Translations under genes and position numbers: made by a program
NCBI GenBank assembly: GCA_012064415.1
Contig: SSNU01000234.1
Coordinates: 286,598 to 350,597 of the forward strand
Direction: 5' to 3'
DNA length: 64,000 nt
From: Gyrodactylus bullatarudis
Lineage: Eukaryota > Platyhelminthes > Monogenea > Gyrodactylidea > Gyrodactylidae
In this document: piece after piece, positions 1 through 13,770 of the stretch
Numbering within the stretch: position 1 is the first letter of the stretch
Layout: every line of letters starts with the position of its first letter
Notes under the pieces: model-generated
The model's input: only the letters and a program-made list of their open reading frames with translations
Databases searched by the model: none
Told to the model about the DNA's origin: nothing

Positions 1-604
1 CTGAGCTTAGATCAGAGTTTTGGTATCCACTTGTTGATGTTGAATAATTCAAAAGCCCCGATGTTGAGGAAGCCAAGTCAGCAAGGAACCCATTGCCACT
101 GCCACCAGTATTGGTACTTTCACGATTTGAATTCGTCTCCTCATCCTGTTGAGCTTGCTGACTAGACCTACCTGAACTATGCTGATAGGTTTGTAATATT
201 TTATTCTTGTTCAATGAATATTCAGGGTTTACGCCTTCATTGTCCACAAGTCCATCAGATGTATTGTTATTATTGAGATTGAATTGGCCAAAAAATAAAT
301 TCCTTGTAGCTCTGTGGTGACTATGATGGTTTTGTTGAAGGGATAGAAAATCACTTGGGGGTGAGACCCTATTATGGGGATGACATTCACTGAAAAGAAT
401 ACTTTTGAGTACATTTTGATGAAAGAAATTAATGATCACTTACCTCTCGATAGCACTAGTGTTTTGATTCGAATTAGAAGAAGAAGTGGTAGTACATCCA
501 ACGTTGGAGGTCATCATTGACACAGCTTGTAGTGGATTATAGAAACCTGTGGAGAAATTGCTTCTGGCCGTAGATGGGCCAATACTCTCGTGAAGACTTG
601 CCAT
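1..604 (-). CDS. N-terminus of a Ser/Asn/Gln-rich protein, runs off left edge
   Basis: Two exons are visible on the minus strand. Exon 1 is 604 down to 444 (ATG at 604). A 54-nt intron (443-390) has a GTAAGT donor and TTCTTTTCAG acceptor. Exon 2 runs from 389 to the window edge and stays open throughout. The roughly 183 residues seen begin MASLHESIGPSTARSNF and are rich in Ser, Asn, Gln and Thr, with a His-rich stretch (QQNHHSHHRATR) and a Gly/Asn stretch (STNTGGSGNG). There are no catalytic motifs, membrane segments or signal peptide. Such disordered polar N-termini are common in transcription factors and RNA-binding proteins, but the defining domain would lie to the left, so I cannot name the family. 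The open frame across a clean splice makes a real gene likely. The small ORF antisense to the splice frame here is a shadow. Confidence 0.75.
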
Positions 605-1172
605 TTATTTTAATGATGTATATAATTCCAATGCGTATTTGATAATTTTAATAATCCGTTATCTGTTAACCAACTGTAGTAATTAATTTCATCAGAAGTT
701 TATGTTATTTAGAGTCAAAAATTTTTTCCTCTCTTTTTTAAATCCAACCTGTAGGCAGAAGGAACTGTTTGCGTCTTGTTAGGAATATTATTATTATTAT
801 CTTTCACTCTATTTTTTCAACTTGCAAAATAAATGGATGAAGAACAAGAAGACAAAAACTAACGAACTAGAATATATCTTCTTGTAGACAAAAGTATGTA
901 TATATATTTCTGCATACATTATGTGTAAATATAGAGATATGTATGTGTACAATTCTTTCTTCTCTAGAAGGGGTGGTGGACAGGCTGTTCAATGTTGAAC
1001 TTTTGTTTGCGACAATCGTTCTGTACAGATTCTTATCATATACCAGAGGTGTTTCTATTTGTCTATGAACCAATAAAATGATTCTTTAGAGAAAAGCGAT
1101 TCCATGCAATATCAGTGTGTATATTATATTATAATATTATTCATACATCACTTGTCTATTCTATAGCATATA

Positions 1173-1197
1173 TCACACACACAAACACACACACACA
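1173..1197. repeat. CA/CACA microsatellite
   Basis: A short run of CA dinucleotides interrupted by one AA, seen directly. Confidence 0.9.
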
Positions 1198-3340
1198 GGG
1201 ACAAGCATACATTATAATGCATAATTTCCATAATTTTGGATAATTATCAATCGTGATGATGAAAACAATAAAAGAATTCAATTCAAAATTTAATGATAAT
1301 ATCTGATATCAAAAGAATATGCTTTGTAGACTAATTTCTAGGTTTTTTATTGAATTTTTAGCAAAAAACAGATTTCTCTCATTCTAGACGATGCAATTTT
1401 AATAAATGAAGATGCTCACTCAGTGTATGTTTTAGGCTTTGGTGTTCTCTAACCACACACTCAGTGTATGACATCATCGTTATATCTATCTTTAATGCAA
1501 TAGTCATTCAATATTCTATGAGATTTTCTACATTACAAGAATAGGGAATAGAACCAAACACCATGAGGAGTGAGCTGTTGATAAATCCTTTTTCAAATCG
1601 AACTCTCAGAGTCTTGAGTTCTTACATTAGACAATTTATAACTAAAATGAAATTATCAATATTTGTAAGAATAATAAACCAATGTCTGATCGAATATTTA
1701 GATCTATACGCAACCTATTTGATGGTTTTAAGTAAAAATTATAGAAGATAAATTCAAAATCAATACGATCAATTGAAATTCTATCAATCCATACCGAACA
1801 GGGTTTTAATGTATTTTTTGCACCACAAAGAAAACAAAGACATTTGTTGATATCTTTGGAAAGACCCTTTAATTATGTGAAAGTATACTTCCTATTTTAC
1901 CATTTTTACTGTTTGAAAATTAATAAATCAGGATGATCCGTAATCAGTTCTAATTGTTTATTGGTGATCCTGAAAAATAACGTTGATTCCACTGAAATCT
2001 TGAAATCAACAAAAATGTTCAGCTCGAAAAATTAAAATTGTGTTCCAAGGCCGGGATCATTCAAATGTAAATCTATTTTTGCAAGAGAAATTCCAACTAT
2101 TCTGGTAATTATTAGAATCATAGAAATAGCATTCATGATCAAGCTTTCGATCAGTCAACAAACACTTTTTTAAAAAATTAGATCACTCTAGTTTATTGAA
2201 TAAGGTCGATCAATGAGTTTTGCAATCGACTGTATTGGACCTCAACAAAATTTGGCTATTCGTCTATTATCTTACAAGATAGTACACTTATTTTCCTAGA
2301 TGAACTGTTATGAGAAGAACAATTCAAGACCTTGGAGATAGAAAATTATGCAAATAAAGTTGAATATGACAAGGTCAGATGCATAACTAATCTATTTCAG
2401 AGAGAAGATCTTGTCAATTTTTCGATAGGATAGATTAAAAACATCATCCGGTTGTTACCAGGCTATAGGTTTGTCTTTTATGCATGTTATTGTGGCTATC
2501 TATGTGAATAGGATTGGTCTAATATCACATGTCATACAGACTTTGATTCTCTCTTATATAGATTGAATGTGATAGAATATGTCATGAATCATGATATATG
2601 AATGATTTATCAGCTAATTTTGAACCTCTCTAAACTCGTTCTCATGATTTAATTAAAGACGTAACTTAACTGTCATGTTTGAACATTCTGATTGAGTAAA
2701 AGGCGCCAAAATACAATCATTGAGAGAGAAAAAGATAGTTACAAGGTAAGAAGAAACACCTGTAAGATAAGAAACGTTTTTCTTGAAAGATTATAATTAT
2801 TTTCTCCATCTAAAAACAAGACTGTAGTTGTTGAAGAAATTTGTACATTTTTAGTTATTAAAATGTAAGAAGGAGGCGACATAAACTTGAATTCTTTCTA
2901 ATTCTTCTCTTCTAGAACAGAACAGAAGCAAAGTAGAAAGACAATAAAAAAATTATTATATTCTTTTTTATACAAAAGTGAGATAAGTGAATAAGAAGAA
3001 GAACAAGAGTGATAACAACTGGTAGTGGCAGTATCAACTTTATTGACTATGGTGTACACTCATTGTCTTTAGAAAATAAATGAAGAAGAAGGACGAGTGA
3101 CTGAGATAGCGACATAATGACCAGATTATCTACATTTGCTACACATCCAAGTAGCAAGTGCTTCGTATCATCATCATTATCATTTCAGAGTGTAGTATCA
3201 CTTTCACTCACTCTTAAATCAGCAACAAATCATTAGAGATAGATTTTGCAAATTTTCGATTTCTAGCCTGGGTCAGCATCTGAATGGACTCTTCAAGAGA
3301 ATTCTAATCATGTATAAAAGATATGGTCCACAACCTAATA

Positions 3341-3487
3341 TAAAGTTGGAAATGGTTTTTACAGAAATCTCAATTTTTTCATCAAGAAATCGAATATTTT
3401 AAAGATTTTTTGGAATCTTACTCATGTTGCGCACTTTTATCATTCGAAGAAAAAAATTATTTATATGAAAAATATGGTCATTCTTAG
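3341..3487 (+). repeat. half copy of the TA-flanked foldback element
   Basis: This starts TAAAGTTGG and follows one arm of the foldback elements at 46102-46808 and 57633-58317 (TTTTTACAGAAATCTC, then CATCAAGAA, then ACTCATGTTG, then a poly-A-rich block ending ATGGTCATT). No matching opposite arm follows, so it is a solo arm or truncated copy. Confidence 0.7.
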
Positions 3488-6106
3488 TTGCAATAGAAAC
3501 AATGACTACTTGAAAGTAATAATATCAAAGTTGAGAGATTTTCAACAAAGATGGAATCAACAGAGATTCATTGTACAATAGACTTTTGCATCACCGAGAA
3601 ACTATTCCTCTGTTGTAATACTGTAATTCTAAAAAATTAAAATAAAATTGTGACCTCAATATTATAAGGGGAAGAGACCTTCGAGACTGTATTTTTAACT
3701 TTACAAACCTTCAACTGGATCAGACGGACAGAGAACTTGATCTGATTGGTTTGACTCAACATTGTTGAGTAGTTTTCAGATCTAATACTTGGAATACTTG
3801 GATAAAATTGAAGAGAGTTCAGGTTACAAACGTCTCATTCAGTGAAGAAGGTAGTTGACTATCTTAATGCCGAAACATCTTAAAGAGACTTTGGAAAAAG
3901 GTTGGATATGCAGTAGTTTATCTTTTCAATGAGTTAAATTCTCCTGGGTGTCTTTATAAAAGGACATGTAACCTTTGCTTATGCAAAATTTTTGGGCTAA
4001 TCTATAAAACAATTGCCCCCTCTTGTTTTCCAGTAATTTTTCTGAATGACAAAGAGACTAAGGGCTTTTTAACATCGATGAGAGGAAAGCGAATCCCTTG
4101 CGGTGAGTTTTCTAATTTAACTAATTTTTGTATGCTTGTACAATTGTTATGCAAAAACAAAAAAACAAAATGCCTTGAGATTTTTATGGAATAATTTCAT
4201 TTTTTCTTACCCCACTCATTAATAAGTAAATTTATTCAGCTACAAGAATATGTATAATTCATAAAGGTATCTTTTCACTGATACTAATCAAAGTTACTTG
4301 GGGAAGGGGTGATTTTTTGAAAATGTTGTCCAATATTAAAAAAAATATTTTCGCTTTTCTGAAAACCTATTTGCTAAGGCTTTGAGTGATGAAAAAGTCA
4401 TAATTTGAGTCATGAAGGGTTGAGGTGTCACGCCAACATAAGGTATTAAATATATTTTGATATACACTATCCTCTCTTATCAACACAAAAAACCAATCAA
4501 AACACCATTTGGTAAATTAGGGCAGAAATTTAGCAAACTTCGAGATGCACTCTTCTTTGTTTTGTCGGCTTGACAGAGGTGATAAAGAAATAACCCAGGT
4601 CTGCTAAGGTCTGTAAAAAATAAATCTAGATATCGAATTCCGATCTTCACTCTATAGCCTGTGAGCTGTTTTGTTCATTTGGAAGTAATGTCGAGTTGAA
4701 CTTTTAGCAACACCATGTAAGAAAATTCCAACTGAAAACTTTTTTTTCAACTTGACTAAATTTTATGATCTATTCTGATAATTTTATTATCACAATTTGA
4801 AAAAATCAATAATCCACAAATTGAACTCAGGTTGATTTTCACTTAGTGTAAAAAACAATTTTTTTGAAGGACTTGAAAGTTTGATTAGCCCTGCTTAGGT
4901 GATCTCCAAGACCGTTTGCAACTCCATTAGTTACAGATTTGATATTTGGAAAAAGTTATGAAAAATGATCTATCATATGAGGGACAGAAAAGCATGAGAC
5001 ACTCATGAGCTGTTACTTTATTTAAAAATTGGCAAATTTTTTTGTTTCGACGGCATTTTTTTGAATTTCGGAAAAGTGCCTAACTCTCCCTGTCATAGTA
5101 TTTTGTTGAGCTCATAGATTTGAAGCAATTATAATTGTCATTTGCGAATCGAATGAAGGAAAATGACTCGAAATTTTAAGTTTTGACAGATTTCTCTGAA
5201 CCTCTAGAGGTAAATTGATCGAAAATATCACTTTAAAATTGCTTCAGATCCCCGAATATCAAAAATATTTTTAACCTTAAACATTGAAAACGTGTAAATT
5301 TGGTGCATTTTCAAAAAATCCTTTTGAACAATTGATTTTTTTTGCTTTTCACTGCTCCCAGTTGAGTATATCTCCATTAAATATTTACTACAGTAGTTAG
5401 AAGATAACTTTTCTATTCTTTCTCAATTCCCAGATGCCTACTGTGTTTTATGTCTTGAGCTCAACAGTTTTTTTTGGTACGTTAAAACTTTGAATGAGTG
5501 ACTTGAGTAAAGTATGAAATTTTCCGGTATTTAAAAGGCATCTGAATTAGTTTTATTGGATACGAAAGCCAATAGTAACTGACTGCAATCGAATGATGAG
5601 AAAAAATCATCAAATTGAAATTTCGATAATTTAAATAATTAAATGTGTTTTTTTCGAAAAAATTTTTGTCGAATTGTTTAATTTTTGTTTTTCAACAAGC
5701 TGTTTTGTACTGTTATGCAAATTAATTCGATTTTTAAAAATTTAATAAATACTATTATTACCTTTGAATAATTCCTTTTTACTCATATATAGCCTGAGTT
5801 TTGGTTAGCTATAACTTGATTTGTGCCATTTATGAGGTGGGGTATCATTTTTAATTAATTTGCAGCAGATTTTTTGCATTTGAACAGATCTACAATCATC
5901 ATTTTCAGTATAAAAAAAGAATTTTTTAATGAGAGAAATATTTCGCTAGGTCTTATCAATCTCTAATCCTGGTTCAATTAAATTATTTTAAATATTAGTT
6001 CAATGAAATTTATGTTAATGAAATTGTAAAATTCTTGAAACACTTCCAATTGATGAAAAACCAAAAAACTTCTCTATTATGAGATGTAGAAAAGAAAAAT
6101 TAAAAA

Positions 6107-6307
6107 TCAATTGGGCCAAGGCAACTGCAAATCATGTAAATGGTTCTTTTGGATGCATAGGCTAGGACCTTCATTCATGATTAGAAATTTCTCTCGGATT
6201 TTGAGGTCTATAAGTTTATCGTTGGGACATATGAATAAAATTTTGAAATTTTCTTCACTTGCTTGACAACCACATTGCTCTAGGTGCTTTTTAAGATGTA
6301 CAATCAT
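6107..6307 (-). pseudogene. possible retroelement C-terminal scrap (GIY-YIG/RT tail)
   Basis: A 66-residue minus-strand frame reads MIVHLKKHLEQCGCQ near its start and later has DLKIREKFLIMNEGPSLC. The pattern 'HL...C...F.IL......L.IRE...I....P.L' resembles the last part of Penelope-type and other retroelement ORFs, where a short domain follows the endonuclease. There is no neighbouring RT domain, so if this reading is right it is an isolated decayed fragment. It could also be chance. Confidence 0.3.
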
Positions 6308-8580
6308 TTCAAAGTATATATGCTATCGATCTAAATAGACAATAAAAATGACTTTCCCGATAAATATTAAAATTTATTTCGAATTATATTATTTCTTATT
6401 GATATTTTAAATATCGGATATAGACAACTTCTCTACATCTGACGACATTTTATCTAATGCAGGAATTTATGATAAGCTTGACAATTTATTTGAAAATGCA
6501 TGAATGGCTGTAGATTACGAAATAAATTTTCCAAAAAATTTATTTCTCTGTTTCCATAGAATATGAATCTGCTTGCCATCAGACTCGGTCGATTTTTCCA
6601 ATATTTTTGGTTCAGTCGAGTCTCTAATCAGATATCTTCATCATTTTTCTCATGGTTTTTTTGTGTCAAACTTCTAAACAAATGAATAAAAGTGTTTTAA
6701 TAAATAAACAGAATAAAGGACATTAGTATATTACGAAGTAATATGAATATCAAAAGAATTGGTAGCAATTTCTATCAAAGGTCTTTTCATGTAACTGAAA
6801 AGAAGAGACACAGGTCTTCCCTAGCATGGATTGAAATGGAAGAGAACATGAGTAATCTTAAGGTAACGAGAGAAAGTCTTTCATACAAGAACACACCGAA
6901 CCCTTGTGGGTTAGGGCAATAAAAGTTTTCTCTTGTTACGATTATGATGCGACATCTTTTCTCTTTATCGGTTTAAATACAAAATACATTTTCTTTTGTT
7001 AACAAGAAATAATAATGCATGTACTGCTTATTCAAAGTGATAAAAAATGTTATCCCAAAAGATTTGTCAACAACCATCCCCCTATACACTTTCTCTTCGA
7101 ATTGATTGCTTGTCTTCAAATATTGGTGTTATCAATCTTTACATTTATAACATTATCTTCAATCATCATCATCGAATGAATAGAAAGGGGATGTTTTGGT
7201 CTATTCAATATCTTGATAGAGATATGAAATCATGATGATAACTCTATTCTTTGGTTTGTGTTTTTTGTTCTGTGTTTACAACCTGTTTATGAGTTTTTTT
7301 GAGGTTTCCAACTTCTCTCCTTCCTAGAGCTTTTTCATGCATTGATAACCTATACAATACATACATGTTTCTTTTACAGATGATAATAGTACATGGTACA
7401 ACAACTGAAATGAATTTTTTAATAAAAATTTTTGAATAAATTTCAATTTTCCGGGATATTTATTATCTCATCAGGGCTTGATGTATCTATATGTAAAAAG
7501 TTTTAAAGGTTTTGTCCTTGCGGTTCTGTTCACATGTGATTTTATATAATAGTGAATTTTTAAAAATATTATCATGATAAAATTGACCATAAAAACCAGC
7601 ACTACTTTTAAGTGACCAAATAAAAATTAATTATTTTCCTATAAAAAATACAATTCAATTTAGAAGGTTTCACAACAGTCAGGATTTATTTTTTGAAATC
7701 GAACATTTTTATTTATATACAAAATTATCAAGATGTATTTTAAAATACATTTCTTTATTAGGTTGTTTGAATGAGATGGGAAAAACAAGTTTAAAAATGA
7801 ATGAATCAATAAACTTCAAGTTTGAATTGCATAAATGATAGGAGTCTTGATGTTCTCAGTACGAATAAGTAGGGATTCCTCTGATAGTTGTTACTGAAAT
7901 TATTACACTTGGTCTATGCGATGTATTCCCCTCTGCTCTCTTAGTACAAATTAGTAGAGCAATCCCTGCTAATTAATAATTATTAATGATTGTAAGTAAG
8001 AGTTAGGAGTTCAGTATGATCAGATTGTGAGACCAAACGTTGAATCAATATGAAAGCATATTTGGAATCAGCATGTTCAGAATAGAAAATTTGAAGTGTT
8101 TTTGGAAAAATATTTTTTTGAGCAATTTCAATACATTTTTCCTATCTACTTATCAGCGACTTTTTGCATCTAGTCTTGGAAATTATCCAAATATTGCAAT
8201 TTTGTGTAATTTAAATTTACAAAAATTTCATAAAAAATTTCTGTGAACATTTATGACTTTTAGTCACGTCAAATTGAAATGACCATATTTTTTCAGAACT
8301 TTCTTCTTCAAGGCCTAATAGTGGGCAACATTTTCTGGATTAGAGCACCAATTTAATAATTAACTTGGCATTTGGTAGTGTACAAAATCTGAGCGTGTTA
8401 TTCATGCTTGGAATTACCCGTGTCGGAAATTTTCTGAAAACTAATTTTTGAACTCTGCATGTAGTTAATAATAGAAAATTCGGTGAGATCACCATTCCAA
8501 CTGTTCCAGACCAAAACACAAATTCGATTTCTTATTTTGGGTACGTTTTCATCTTTTTAATCTGACTAAAGATCCACGCA

Positions 8581-8596
8581 TATATATATATATATA
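8581..8596. repeat. TA microsatellite
   Basis: Eight TA dinucleotides in a row, seen directly. Confidence 0.85.
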
Positions 8597-10167
8597 AAAT
8601 AATGATTCAAGATTACAGCTATAACATACCTATACAGTGCTCAAATCTGGATTCCCTAAAAATCTTTACATATTCGAATTCTTGATGAAAACATTGAGTT
8701 TTTTGTAGAAAATATTGTCAATTCTTGCAAGTTGAACGTACAGTTTGATAATTTCGTAATAAAAATACAGAATAATCTTGATTATAAGGAAAGAGATAGA
8801 CTGACAGGGATAAAATTTGGAAGCAAAAAGAAGGAGAGAGCCTATTTTTCCTTCGTAGAAGCAATGTAAGGAATGACACACCCACAAAAAAAACATGGGC
8901 AATGCGAGGAGGGTAGAGAACTATAAAATTGCATTTTTTCATCCTCTTAATTTCCAGCCCTCCTCAACAACATCAGCAGTCCGGAGAGAGGGAATTAACC
9001 TAAATAAAAGTAGAAGACTGCATTATTATCGGAAGGGAAAGAAGACACAGGGATAAGAGATAAGGGGAGAAAAGTTTATTTTACATTTGGAAAATAAAAT
9101 TACTGAATGGCAATAAAAAATCATCCTCATCAAAAGGAAACATCATGTCATGTTTTTTTGTGAGGGGATTCCCCTTCTACTTTCTTCATTCAGGTTAACC
9201 CATCTATCTAGCCAGTTGAGATGAGGGGGGAGGTGAAATTATCTTTCCAAATCACAAAAACAAATCATTTCTTGGTAATCAGGAAGGAATGGAAAGAGAA
9301 GATTATAGGAAACAATTCAACTTGGAGTTGAATCAGAGTTATCAGAGATTCTTTTTGGTTCCATTTAACAAACGTTCGATTTATCCCTTTAGAGACGATA
9401 AGAGAACCAACTCAAGATTCATGTATACAGTCGTGGACAGAACAGGTGGAGTAAGCCATTCCGACGAAAAAGATCGAAATTTTCCAAGAAATCCATTATT
9501 TGGAATTATTTTGTTCGAAAATTAATGTTTAGGGCGGCAAAATTGATTACTTTAGAGGTTAATACTGACTTTATTATTTGCTCCAGAGAGAATAAAAAGA
9601 AATTCCATATAATAAACTCGAATTTCCATATTTTTACGAAGTAGATAAAAGTTTTATCATAAAACTAACCACTAATTTAATGAGGATCTTGATAAGAACG
9701 TTCGATTACTCTCACTTGATTTATTTTTTCAAATTTCTTAGTTAGTAAAGATTTGCTTTCCTCTCAAAAGTAAATCAATTTCAAAATACTATTTCAATCT
9801 TTGGGATTAAAGATTTCATAACACAATGATTGATTATGAAAAGTCCTAAGCTGGAATTAACAGGAAAAATAGAAGAACTGGACTATTTTAGAAAATTTAT
9901 TCCAGACCCTTACTCTTTCTATGAAATATATTTTATATTCATGTACCTACCTTCAAGTAGTTTCAAAAAAAATTTTCATATGGTGGCCAACTCAAAGATT
10001 TCAAATTGAATATTGTTAATTATCAATATAATTATTATAATAAATCAAAGTTTAAAAATTAGTATATTCAGTTAACACTCGAGAGTTACAAGACAAAATT
10101 ATAATCGTCAAATTTCCAAAAACAAAATTCTTCCTATAGCTTTTGGGCGCAGGAAACTTAATTTGGC

Positions 10168-13100
10168 TCATTTGTTTTTAGGGAGAATGTATTTGATCCA
10201 TGGCAACTCAACGTCTTCATCATCCTTATCAGTGCAGACAACTTCAAAGACGAGAGCCTTTTGATGCTTCCCGACTGGCTTTTTGCTGATTTTCTCAATC
10301 AAATCGGTTATTTTCATGTTCAAGCGCTCTTTTCTTTTGGGTTCAGGAAGGAAGAAACTGTATAACATGCATACACCATATGATAGCATTGACAGTTCAA
10401 CCTTTTGCTCATTCTTAAAGTAGTTCATCAACTCTTGCAGAGTTATATCACCCTGAATTTCAATTCGATCCCAGATTGTGAATTCCTTGTCATCCATTGA
10501 CTTGGTCTTTGCAGGAGGAATTGGTTCTGAGAAGCCAAAGAATGGCAGGGCTAGATTGAGGAAACCATTCTTGTAGTAGTCAAGCTTCTTGTGGCCTTGG
10601 ACAAGCTAAAAAATAATGGTTAAAATTAGTAAATTTTAAAAGAAACATGAAAAATGTGCACATATTCTTCTCGAGTTGAATGTAAGCTATATGCGAAGAC
10701 CCATCAAATTAACTTGATGATGGATCTCAGAGAAAAGCTATCTTTTTCTGGATTCACGGGAATGTATCATCAGAATGATAATCCCAGATCAATCCATTTT
10801 AATAATTTTCATGTAGATTCAAAACGAAGACTTGAGGAGAGACTTATCCACAAGACTCAGAGTAGAATCAGGTTCTTTTTACGACTTTGAATCACTGAAG
10901 AGATTCATTAAAGTCTCGCATAGGCAAGTTTTGGTAATGCAAAATCAACATACCTTGAACAATTCTAAACAAACTAGACCGCTGACAAGAGATGTTGTGG
11001 TTGCAATGGCCGGAATGATCTTACCAGCAATCAATTTGCTTTTGAGTCTATCAGCTGGCGCAATTTCGTAGTTACCAGCACGTAGATTACTAGCGGCTGT
11101 GATAAAGTCCATGTGATAGTTAGTATCATCATCTTTCTCAAAGTCTACAACTTGAATCTTCAAATCACCGAGAGCTTCTGTTAAATAGCAATGATATGAG
11201 AAAATTATATTAAAATTTTAACAAGTGATAGACTCACTCTTAGATGGAAGGACTTCTTTCATCTTTTTCACGGCATCTGGGTCAAAGGAGTTATCAGTTC
11301 TTGATGCTTCTGCTTCAGCATCATTAGCATGAATTTTCACTCCGGATGCTGGTTTAAAGACTGGTGGGTTCCACTTTGACGATATATCGATGGCAACGTC
11401 TTTTTTATTAGGAATGTCAATGCCAAAAATAAAAGCTCTTATGTTTGCTGCAGCATAAACAAAATCTATAGCGGTCTCATTGCTAGGTGAATAAGCAATC
11501 GGATGAGGACATCTCTTGGTGCCGGCCCAGAATGGAGTACCTGAGGTGGTCTTGTGATCTTGAGGGAAATTGAAGAGAAGCTGGGCAATGTTGTCGTCAA
11601 AGTTTTCTTTGTAGATTTCACAGGCCCAGATGACACAGTCTTGATAGTCCTTTGGGCGTTTTGAGATTAGATTCTTTTTGATTTCTTCGAGGGATTCAAT
11701 TGCTTGGTTATCACCAGAACTGATCAAAGAGTTGATGTACTCTTCAGGATCCTGAGTGTACAAAGAGAGGGCATTAGACTGCTGCACAAATAAACCTTCA
11801 AACATATCCCGAGCCCACTGCAAAGTATGCTCGATTTGGTAGGGGAAATTCTTCAATGTGCACACAGGGAACGATTTCTCAGGAGGATCGTGACTGGATG
11901 AGTAGCTCTCAGAGAGATATGGTAGCACAACTTGAACGTTGCCTTTAGTACCGAGCGTACCAGATTCTAGTAAGGACTTTTCATAAAACACACAGCGTCT
12001 GTCTACATAGTTTCGAGCCTCAACATTGTCAAGAGCATTTGCGACACCATCAAGACTTTCGAAAAAGTCATCGTCATAAACATTTTCAGTTTCAGGTCCG
12101 ACCTTGTTCTCGTGAGCCTCGATAGCAATGTTTGGATTCATTTGCAGTACAGCGTTGGAGGCACATGTTGACTTCATCTTTCTAATGTCCTTATTTCTAA
12201 AGAGGAATTGACGGTTTAGATTTGACTTTTCGATGGAATCCATATCTGTGACAAATATTTTGCCACCATGGCTTTTCAGGCCTATGCCCATCATGGCAAA
12301 GTTCTTCAGTAACTCGCATCCAATGGCGCCTGCTCCTACAACAAAGTATTTGAGTTTAGCCAATTTCTCTTGAAATTCTTTTCCGAATATTTCAATTTGG
12401 CCGACGTAACGACTCATGGGGTCATCTTCGTTAATTTTGACCGAAGAAATGTCAAGCTCCTTCTCGTAGCCTTCATGGAGACATTCAACAGCATCAAAGT
12501 AGAAGAACTGTCTGATTGGATTGAACTTAGAAGAGCATGCTTTCATAACCTCTTGAGCCGTTATACCACCAATGACAGCTTGCATTGGACAACAATTACC
12601 TTGACATATTTTGACAAATGTTTTGATGAGGTCTTCATTGATCGATTCTTGGTAGGCAGGTTTTTCCTTGAAAGACTCGTTTGTTTCCTTAACAATTTCT
12701 GTGAAGCTTGCGAGATCTTCCTTAAATGAGGGAAATCTGTTGTTTGCGTTGATAAACTTGCCCAATCCAATAAAGAACAGATGCAGTTGACCTGGACGAT
12801 CAAACTTTGCAAAGTCACTGATGATGTGCTCAGGTGAGGAGATGGCATCTGAGTAGGATTTGAATACCAATTTCTGAGGGACCTTGACTTGAATGCAGAT
12901 GCCTCCTGAGACGTAGTCAGATAAACTGGAAGTGTCACCAATCGAAAACGAGTAAGGACCAATTACCTTGATTTTTCTTGGCTCACAGCCGTTCAACTCA
13001 GTCATTCCCTTGATCTCGCTGAAAGTTACATGATCACCATCCTCAAAACCATGTCGAGTCTCTTCGAGGCAGGTGGCAATACCGTCTGCTGATTTTTCTA

Positions 13101-13770
13101 CATTTTGAATCATAATGCTAATAGGTTCTTCTCCGTTCATGTCACTAACCATGTGCTGCTCACCAAAGTCGACAAAAATTGATCCGAAAAGTCCTGAAGT
13201 TACAGCGTAAATGTACTTGATATCGTTGGCATGGCAAATTTGGCTTATTCGCATGTTTTGGGCATGGTCAACGATGGTGTTTACAATGACCTGGAACTTT
13301 TTCAACTCCGTCTCAGTGAGCTGAGGAACATCGAGGCATGAAACTTGAACGTAGTTGTTTAGTTCAGCTAACTTGTCACGGCTTAGCTTGGCAAGAGGTT
13401 GTCCGACTTGACTCTCAGATGCATAGTATTGGCTACTAAGTTCTTTCATGGATAGTTTACGTGGGTCATGAAGTGCGACTGATTTAACTCCGGATAGGAC
13501 GACATTTTTTGCAATTTCAAGACCTAAGCCGTCAACACCAACAATTAAGACATTTGAAGATGCCATTTTTGACATGCCTTCTTTGCCCATAACATAGAGC
13601 TGACGACTGTAAAGACCTTCGTCGATACCGTTCATATTTTCCTTATTGTTGATACCCTAGAAAATATAATATGGTTAATTTCTTACGTTCTTATGATTTG
13701 AATTATCAATGATGTTATGACAATTATTCTCTATATCAGATTTTGAGCGTTTCGTAGGAGGGGAAGACAT
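10168..13770 (-). CDS. UBA1: ubiquitin-activating enzyme E1
   Basis: ATP-dependent activation of ubiquitin and its transfer to E2 enzymes, in cytosol and nucleus. Exons (minus): 13770-13687, 13656-11238, 11177-10954 and 10605-10168; introns are 30, 60 and 348 nt. The spliced frame is 1055 codons (1054 aa), very close to the usual animal length. It starts [12 protein letters not shown], a short basic leader typical of UBA1, then [13 protein letters not shown]. The first ThiF-like half has GVDGLGLE; the second, ATP-binding half has [12 protein letters not shown] and [14 protein letters not shown]. The catalytic cysteine is in [11 protein letters not shown], at about residue 627. The C-terminal ubiquitin-fold domain is on the last exon and ends [12 protein letters not shown]. 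All key residues are present, so it should be active. It is the third gene of a minus-strand run (CCS-like, LIN-7, UBA1), 705 bp downstream of LIN-7. Short ORFs on the opposite strand and in the 348-nt intron are shadows. Confidence 0.97.
13657..13686 (-). other. 30-nt intron of UBA1
   Basis: Donor GTAAGA, acceptor TTTTCTAG. Splicing joins the leader exon to the ThiF domain in frame (HKN then GINNKEN). A good example of the micro-introns in this genome. Confidence 0.9.

Larger units (their letters stand above)
605..10167. other. gene-poor 9.5 kb stretch
   Basis: I find no convincing exon here on either strand, even allowing 26-34 nt introns. It is AT-rich and contains a CA microsatellite (1173-1197), a TA microsatellite (8581-8596), a half foldback element (3341-3487), an old degenerate palindrome around 5090-5250 and a retroelement scrap (6107-6307, minus). 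It also holds members of dispersed repeats shared with other parts of the window: 3845-3908 resembles 51641-51706, 7690-7740 resembles 28806-28850, and 9423-9462 is the reverse complement of about 38140-38180. The 605-900 end should hold the promoter of the gene ending at 604, but I recognise no element there. Confidence 0.6.

Noticed and set aside
6743..6922. A 59-codon plus-strand ORF starting MNIKRIGSNFYQRSF
   Set aside because: Looks slightly protein-like but has no family resemblance, no neighbouring exon and no supporting context.
9289..9525. 78-codon ORF starting MEREDYRKQF
   Set aside because: Overlaps the ACAGTCGTGGACAGA repeat that recurs at 38140-38180; probably repeat sequence, not a gene.
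12370..12729. 119-codon plus ORF and a 133-codon minus ORF within UBA1
   Set aside because: Shadows of the UBA1 coding strand in other frames.
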